Below, piece by piece: positions 5,830 to 8,757 of a DNA stretch of 8,757 nt. Within the stretch, counting starts at the first letter, position 1. The number at the start of each line of letters is the position of its first letter. Below the pieces are notes generated by a model, which searched no databases, was not told the DNA's origin, and saw only the letters and a program-made list of their open reading frames with translations. The position numbers were made by a program, and so were the translations under genes. Location: NCBI GenBank assembly GCA_022567895.1, contig JADFGC010000053.1, forward strand, positions 1-8,757, given 5' to 3'. This DNA is from DRGT01 sp022567895 (GTDB taxonomy: Archaea; Thermoproteota; Nitrososphaeria; Nitrososphaerales; Nitrosopumilaceae).

Positions 5830-5983
5830 GATTCGAAGAGTAACAATTACGCTTGATCCTCACATAGAATCAACAATTAGGAGCCTACAGGCAAAAAAAA
5901 TATCTGAAAGTAACAAAGCAATAAGCTTCTCAAACGTCATTAATGAGATTCTAAAGCAAGGTCTGAAGGATTTTATTGAATGA
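5828..5983 (+). CDS. Ribbon-helix-helix (CopG/Arc-type) DNA-binding protein, 51 residues
   Basis: The frame runs from ATG (5828) to TGA (5981-5983). The product has the standard ribbon-helix-helix layout: an N-terminal beta strand with alternating residues (RRVTITLD, 3-10), helix A about 11-24 (PHIESTIRSLQAKK), a turn, then helix B about 34-50 (FSNVINEILKQGLKDFI). Such proteins dimerise through the strand, which enters the DNA major groove. The length is normal for a stand-alone Arc/CopG regulator. It has no partner toxin gene on its strand; the next gene is convergent and starts its stop codon one base later, so a normal antitoxin-toxin operon is not seen. Repeated half-sites overlap its start, which suggests autoregulation. 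The same frame is open upstream from a TTG at 5762 until a TAA directly before this ATG. Confidence 0.75.
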   Translation: MIRRVTITLDPHIESTIRSLQAKKISESNKAISFSNVINEILKQGLKDFIE

Positions 5984-6286
5984 CTAGTCTTTCCCAACCT
6001 GTTTCATGATTTTTGACCAATCGATATCTTCTTCGTTTCCTTGAGCAATAGCATTTTCGTACAAAAGAACATACGACCACTTCAAAATTTCATTCCAAAT
6101 TTCTTTAAGTGAATCTTCATCGGTCCAAAAAATGCTGGTTTTCACAGCATTCATTGCAAAGATGTGATTTGCGTGTTTTTCTGGGTCTTTACCCCATTTT
6201 GTAATCACTTTATCACAAAAATCAAGTATGTCATTTTTTGATAGCACTAATTTATCAGGATCAAATTTCTCATTCTTTTTTTTCAT
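5984..6286 (-). CDS. Unrecognised charged helical protein, 100 residues
   Basis: The product has a basic start (MKKKNEKFDP) and is then mostly amphipathic helix with many Asp, Glu and Lys residues. Tryptophans occur at about 31, 54, 64, 70 and 90 (KWGKDPEKHANHIF, IFWTDEDSLKEIWNEILKW, IDWSKIMKQVGKD). There are no signal peptide, membrane segments or cysteine pairs; the single Cys is at 24. I do not recognise a family. A possible TATA-like AAAATATC (minus strand, 6306-6313) lies 24 bases upstream of the ATG. The gene is convergent with the RHH gene and the two stops are adjacent (5983/5984), so unless transcription ends inside each gene the two mRNAs overlap antisense. No T-run terminator follows it. 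It may be a small cytoplasmic interaction protein. Confidence 0.72.
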   Translation of the reverse strand: MKKKNEKFDPDKLVLSKNDILDFCDKVITKWGKDPEKHANHIFAMNAVKTSIFWTDEDSLKEIWNEILKWSYVLLYENAIAQGNEEDIDWSKIMKQVGKD

Positions 6287-6305
6287 GAAATACTATGCAT
6301 TTTCT

Positions 6306-6313
6306 GATATTTT
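6306..6313 (-). promoter_or_regulatory. TATA-like box of the 100-residue gene
   Basis: Read on the minus strand this is AAAATATC, centred about 24 bases before the ATG at 6286. The spacing is slightly short but within the archaeal range. Confidence 0.3.
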
Positions 6314-6414
6314 TCAATTGTTGAATTTTTTTGGATGAGATTGGTTCTAAAAACCAGAGACAGGAAAATGATTTTTGCTAAATCTTTAAGTCATATTATG
6401 CGCTTATTGCAAGT

Positions 6415-6530
6415 TGTGACGATACTATCAATTCTGCCATCAAAACATCCTAGAATTCATTAACCGCTTTACCTGAGTTTCATAATAGTTCTCGTCACTT
6501 TACCTTGGCAAACTTGGAATTGTTTTTCTT
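6415..6530 (+). ncRNA. Candidate structured RNA upstream of the ABC permease gene
   Basis: GTGACGA (6416-6422) pairs perfectly with TCGTCAC (6492-6498). After a 1x2 internal loop, ACTAT (6424-6428) pairs with ATAGT (6485-6489), giving a 12-bp interrupted stem. Inside it AATTCT (6430-6435) can pair with AGAATT (6452-6457). A TATA-like TTTAAG at 6385-6390 lies about 27 bases before the stem, and a T5 run at 6523-6527 could end the transcript. The permease has its own later TATA box, so this would be a separate RNA. A regulatory DNA palindrome is an alternative. Confidence 0.25.
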
Positions 6531-6553
6531 ATTAAAACAAAATTAACCTGCAA

Positions 6554-6561
6554 TTATAATA
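6554..6561 (+). promoter_or_regulatory. TATA box of the ABC permease gene
   Basis: TTATAATA is centred 26-27 bases before the GTG at 6584, which supports that start and predicts a leaderless transcript. Confidence 0.55.
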
Positions 6562-6583
6562 AAGTCAAATCGATAGGTTACTT

Positions 6584-7645
6584 GTGGGCCTGAAAAAATA
6601 CGTCGGTACTAGATTAATCACTATGTTTTTGGTTCTAATGGCAACTCTTTTCTTGACCGTTATTCTTGTTGGTTCAAACATGGACATAATTCTAAAACAA
6701 GGGATTACTTTTCAAGTACGAGCTGAAATTACAGAAAATCCTGCCATAGCTAAAAGTTTCGCCAGTGTTGAAGAGTTTGAAGCTTTTGTTCAGGAACAGA
6801 TTGATCAACGCACGAAAGCGCTTGGATTAGATTCACCGTGGTATTCTCCACAAAGAATTGGAATTACAATGTACAAAATTTTAATTTTAGATTTTGGTCG
6901 AGCATCTTTTTTGACTAGCGATAGTGGATCTAGTGATGTAAAGGATATTTTATTAGAAAAACTTCCAAGAACGGTATTATTATTCACAACCGCAACAATA
7001 ATTATTTCGATAATTGGAATTTTCCTAGGAGCTTTATCAGGCAGTAAAGCAGGATCAAAAATTGACAGACTTACATCCACCTTTGCAGTAGTGAGCTCCA
7101 GTTTTCCCGTTTGGTGGGTAGGATTGATTATGATTTTTCTTTTCGCCTTTGTTTATCAAATATTTCCAGCAAGGGCAACTCCGTCTATTCCATCATCAGA
7201 CCCAGGATATATTGCAGCGTTACTCTATCACATGACACTTCCACTAATTACCATTGTAATGATTGGATTTGGTTCCTGGGCTTATCTTGTAAGAAATTTC
7301 ATGATTGGTATAATGCAAGAAGATTTCATCATAGCAAAAAAAACTATGGGAATAAATCAGAAAAAAATTATTTATTCACATGCTCTCAAAAATGCTGCGC
7401 CGCCAATCATTACCATTTTAGCTTTAAGTTTATCTGGCTCATTAGGTGGTGCAATAATTACTGAAGCAGTTTTTGATTGGCCCGGAATGGGAAGACTATA
7501 CTTTGAAGCAATAACAGTGATGGATTTGCCAATAATTATTGGAGCTACATATGTTCTAACTGTATTTTTCCTTGCCAGCATATTTCTAGCAGATTTGCTG
7601 TATGGATATTTTGATCCAAGAATCCGGCATGACGTGGACACTTGA
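6584..7645 (+). CDS. dppB: ABC transporter permease, DppB/OppB-type (peptide/nickel family)
   Basis: This 353-residue protein has the full DppB/OppB design. Transmembrane helix 1 is at about 10-30, then comes a long external loop (31-125) holding the family's LGLDSPW and DFGRASF elements, then five more helices at about 131-153, 170-195, 213-236, 270-292 and 316-340. The cytoplasmic EAA loop that contacts the ATPase is at 246-275 (EDFIIAKKTMG, then HALKNAAPPI). The conserved FDWPGMGRL is at 297-305 and the GYFDPRIRHD tail is typical. The protein forms half of the membrane channel for peptide or nickel import, normally paired with a DppC-type permease, two ATPases and a binding protein. None of those is complete in this window. 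The GTG start is supported by a TATA box 26-27 bases upstream. The substrate cannot be told from the permease. Confidence 0.93.
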   Translation: MGLKKYVGTRLITMFLVLMATLFLTVILVGSNMDIILKQGITFQVRAEITENPAIAKSFASVEEFEAFVQEQIDQRTKALGLDSPWYSPQRIGITMYKILILDFGRASFLTSDSGSSDVKDILLEKLPRTVLLFTTATIIISIIGIFLGALSGSKAGSKIDRLTSTFAVVSSSFPVWWVGLIMIFLFAFVYQIFPARATPSIPSSDPGYIAALLYHMTLPLITIVMIGFGSWAYLVRNFMIGIMQEDFIIAKKTMGINQKKIIYSHALKNAAPPIITILALSLSGSLGGAIITEAVFDWPGMGRLYFEAITVMDLPIIIGATYVLTVFFLASIFLADLLYGYFDPRIRHDVDT

Positions 7646-7785
7646 GTCGTTTTTTATTTAAAGAAAGAAAAAATGCAAAAATTAAAGAGTACAGTGTAAC
7701 ACGTACCCTTTCTAGTCGTGAAATATTGAAAAAATACAGTGAATCTAATAGAGATTTAGTTTATTGGTTATTCTTTGAAATCTAA
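7642..7785 (+). CDS. 47-residue ORF overlapping dppB; possible truncated dppC N-terminus
   Basis: A TTG start at 7642 overlaps the dppB stop by four bases (TTGA), a usual arrangement for translationally coupled permease pairs. The frame runs 47 codons to TAA (7783-7785). The product is basic, beginning MSRFLFKERKNAKIKEYSVT, followed by a REILKKYSESNRDLVYWLFF segment. A charged head, then a K/R-rich LKKY..N stretch leading into a hydrophobic run is how DppC-type permeases begin, just before their first membrane helix. Here the frame stops within that helix, and the next 115 bases contain no membrane-protein continuation in this frame. It is therefore either the stump of a decayed dppC or a genuine small protein. 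The T6 run at 7650-7655 within it could also be the dppB terminator. Confidence 0.42.
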   Translation: MSRFLFKERKNAKIKEYSVTRTLSSREILKKYSESNRDLVYWLFFEI

Positions 7786-7839
7786 GAATTAAGAATTTTC
7801 AGGATTAACGGTTCGTATCAAATGTTAATTAAAAATCGT

Positions 7840-7858
7840 ATAATCCTGTATAGATTAT
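7840..7858. repeat. Short inverted repeat between dppB/ORF47 and ridA
   Basis: ATAATC (7840-7845) and GATTAT (7853-7858) form a 6-bp stem with a 7-base loop in the convergent spacer. It could fold at the 3' end of either transcript; there is no adjoining T-run. Confidence 0.2.
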
Positions 7859-7900
7859 CCAATTCATGAAAGTAAATTGCTAAATCTGCAGTAAATAGCA

Positions 7901-8425
7901 TTAAGGATTGTTTAAAGGAATGACTGCAGTCACTTGAATTTCAAATAGCATTCCATCTATTGCCAAACTAGGAACAGGAATCAAGGTAGAAGCGGGAAGA
8001 TTATCGTTGCCAAAAAATTCTAAGCGTGCTTTTTGAACAAGTGGCAGATATGACTCATCATAATCCACCATTAACATTACAATTTGTACCACATGTTCAG
8101 GCTTTGCTCCTGCTGCCTCCAATGCAGATTTCACATTCTTAAATGCAACATCCATTTGCTCCTCCATTGTATCCCCTACAAGCTGCAAATCTTTATCAAA
8201 TGCACCTTGGCCTGCAATATAGATAGTTTGACCAGGAGGTGCAATTACAACTTGACTAAAACCAAGAGGTCTAGAATCAAACATTTCATCAGGTTGTAAT
8301 CGAGTTATTGTGTTATTAGAAAAATTTTCCATTTCTGTTGTAAACATATCCATAGTAAAAGATATGACAACAACTGAAGCTAAAACAAAACTTGCAAAAA
8401 TAATCGCAATACTCACTTTGTTCAT
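7901..8425 (-). CDS. Membrane-anchored RidA (YjgF/YER057c/UK114) family protein, arginine-less
   Basis: Residues 1-24 form a signal peptide or N-terminal membrane anchor (VSIAIIFASFVLASVVVISF). A linker of about 25 residues with one sequon (NNT at 38) follows. Residues 50-172 are a complete RidA domain: GFSQVVIAPPGQTIYIAGQGAFD, then MEEQMDVAFKNVKSALEAAGA, and FFGNDNLPAS through FEIQVTAVIP. Ordinary RidA is a cytoplasmic trimer that hydrolyses reactive enamine/imine intermediates using an Arg in a PxR motif. Here that motif reads PAST, with Ser146 at the Arg position; the usual acidic residue is kept as E162. Loss of Arg is known in several Rid subfamilies without deaminase activity, so a ligand-binding or other role outside the membrane is more likely. 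At about 174 residues it is longer than the usual 125-130 because of the anchor. It shares its promoter region with the divergent Lys-rich gene. Confidence 0.9.
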   Translation of the reverse strand: MNKVSIAIIFASFVLASVVVISFTMDMFTTEMENFSNNTITRLQPDEMFDSRPLGFSQVVIAPPGQTIYIAGQGAFDKDLQLVGDTMEEQMDVAFKNVKSALEAAGAKPEHVVQIVMLMVDYDESYLPLVQKARLEFFGNDNLPASTLIPVPSLAIDGMLFEIQVTAVIPLNNP

Positions 8426-8448
8426 ATGTTATTTCCTCTAGGTTGAAT

Positions 8449-8456
8449 CTTTAAAG
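8449..8456. promoter_or_regulatory. Shared bidirectional TATA element of ridA and the Lys-rich gene
   Basis: The palindrome CTTTAAAG is centred at 8452.5, about 27.5 bases from the ridA ATG (8425) and 28.5 bases from the divergent ATG (8481). One TATA element can thus place start sites at both genes. An AGAGG stretch 11-15 bases before the ridA ATG could act as a ribosome-binding site if its transcript starts earlier. Confidence 0.5.
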
Positions 8457-8480
8457 GTTTGAACCATTTTTGGGTTATAC

Positions 8481-8618
8481 ATGAAAAAGAAAAAATCAAA
8501 GAAAAAAGACGGAAGATTACAAAAAGGAGAGAAAAAAGCTAGGTCACTACAACGAGTTAAGAAATACAAGCGTAAACAACAAGAAAATAAAAAGAAAAAG
8601 AAGTCTAAGAAATATTAG
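8481..8618 (+). CDS. Tiny lysine-rich basic protein, 45 residues
   Basis: The frame runs from ATG (8481) to TAG (8616-8618). The product begins MKKKKSKKKDGRLQKGEKKA and ends KKKKKSKKY; 21 of its 45 residues are Lys and 4 are Arg, against only a few acidic ones. The middle (ARSLQRVKKYK) could form a short amphipathic helix, as in small ribosome- or DNA-associated proteins. The 5' end is set by the shared TATA element 28 bases upstream, which supports a real, leaderless gene rather than a low-complexity frame. It is convergent with the 39-residue gene, 18 bases apart. A role in binding nucleic acid is inferred from charge only; no family is recognised. Confidence 0.62.
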   Translation: MKKKKSKKKDGRLQKGEKKARSLQRVKKYKRKQQENKKKKKSKKY

Positions 8619-8625
8619 AAAAAAA
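8619..8625 (-). terminator. T7 terminator of the 39-residue gene
   Basis: Seven A's on the plus strand give a T7 run on the minus strand, 12 bases beyond the TAG stop of the minus-strand gene. It also sits right after the stop of the convergent Lys-rich gene. Confidence 0.45.
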
Positions 8626-8636
8626 GAGTCTAGAAT

Positions 8637-8756
8637 CTAATCTCTATTCTTTTCATTATCTTTTAGTATCTTATCTAGAGGTACAGTAATTGTTCTATCT
8701 GAGCCTTTGCAGTAATTTTTTCCTTTGAAATGCTTGTGAATTTTGACTTTGGCCAT
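8637..8756 (-). CDS. Tiny basic protein, 39 residues
   Basis: A minus-strand frame starts with ATG at 8756-8754, one base from the window edge, and ends at TAG (8639-8637). The product begins MAKVKIHKHFKGKNYCKGSD and continues RTITVPLDKILKDNEKNRD. The head is basic with a single Cys at 16; the tail looks helical. Three features favour a real gene: MAKV at the start, a balanced beta-then-helix composition and a T7 tract just after the stop. Its promoter lies beyond the window, and an upstream in-frame extension cannot be excluded. No family is recognised. Confidence 0.5.
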   Translation of the reverse strand: MAKVKIHKHFKGKNYCKGSDRTITVPLDKILKDNEKNRD

Positions 8757-8757
8757 C

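Larger units (their letters stand above)
6287..6583. other. Intergenic region without a convincing protein gene
   Basis: This spacer lies between two divergent genes. It holds the minus-strand TATA-like box at 6306-6313, a 5-bp hairpin TGGTT/AACCA at 6342-6356, a long inverted repeat at 6416-6498 treated separately, a T5 tract at 6523-6527 and the dppB TATA box at 6554-6561. The only frames are very short and lack family features. Confidence 0.6.

Noticed and set aside
5828..6286. Toxin-antitoxin pair (RHH plus 100-residue protein)
   Set aside because: The genes are convergent rather than co-directional, and the 100-residue protein has no toxin motif I know.
6368..6463. 31-codon frame with an AGGAAA-like site in front
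   Set aside because: No TATA box at the right distance, no recognisable composition, and it overlaps the inverted repeat of the RNA candidate.
6416..6476. C/D-box small RNA (GTGACGA as C box, CTGA as D box)
   Set aside because: The C box has one mismatch to RTGATGA, no D'/C' pair is visible and the flanks do not pair.
7111..7464. 117-codon plus-strand frame inside the permease gene
   Set aside because: It is an out-of-frame shadow of a permease whose own frame has clear family motifs; the alternative product has no domain pattern.
7921..7932. 12-bp palindrome TGACTGCAGTCA in the ridA coding end
   Set aside because: It lies inside well-conserved codons (VTAVIP) and not near a promoter; likely chance.
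1..8757. CRISPR array, insertion sequence, tRNA or rRNA gene
   Set aside because: No regularly spaced direct repeats, transposase-like frame, terminal inverted repeats or cloverleaf pattern was seen on either strand.

Overview
This window reads as chromosomal DNA of a marine ammonia-oxidising archaeon (Nitrososphaerota/Thaumarchaeota, Nitrosopumilus-like). The evidence is a strongly AT-rich composition, dense short genes with GTG and TTG starts as well as ATG, and TATA-like boxes centred about 24-32 bases upstream of many start codons (the spacing expected of leaderless archaeal mRNAs). Oligo-T terminators without obvious hairpins, and secreted proteins with thaumarchaeal-looking leaders, point the same way. 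No database search was possible, so the taxonomy is inference.

Layout. 1-453 (-): N-terminal part of a secreted protein with a short acidic tandem-repeat linker. 548-3182 (-): a same-strand group of three genes, a SMARCAL1/ZRANB3-type SNF2 helicase, a previously easy-to-miss 46-residue cysteine-rich protein, and a 219-residue protein that looks like a PD-(D/E)XK-type nuclease. 3316-4416 (+): a large exported, Ig-like, coiled-coil protein with many N-glycosylation sequons. 4522-5157 (+): an unrecognised membrane protein. 5237-5706 (+): two tandem small zinc-binding proteins, each with its own promoter and oligo-T terminator. 5828-5983 (+): a ribbon-helix-helix DNA-binding protein, which abuts a convergent 100-residue unknown gene (5984-6286, -). 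6287-6583: an intergenic region with a long inverted repeat that may be a structured RNA. 6584-7645 (+): a DppB/OppB-type ABC permease, overlapped by a 47-codon ORF that may be the stump of dppC. 7901-8425 (-): a membrane-anchored RidA-family protein without the usual catalytic arginine. 8481-8756: two tiny basic proteins, convergent with each other; the first shares a single palindromic TATA element with ridA.

How the genes may work together. The most suggestive group is 548-3182: SNF2 motor, zinc-binding protein and nuclease-like protein side by side. Human ZRANB3 carries an SNF2 motor, a zinc finger and a nuclease in one chain, so this could be a split fork-remodelling, repair or defence module. 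This is a hypothesis. The ABC permease lacks a visible partner permease, ATPase or binding protein in the window. The other genes look like single-gene transcription units.
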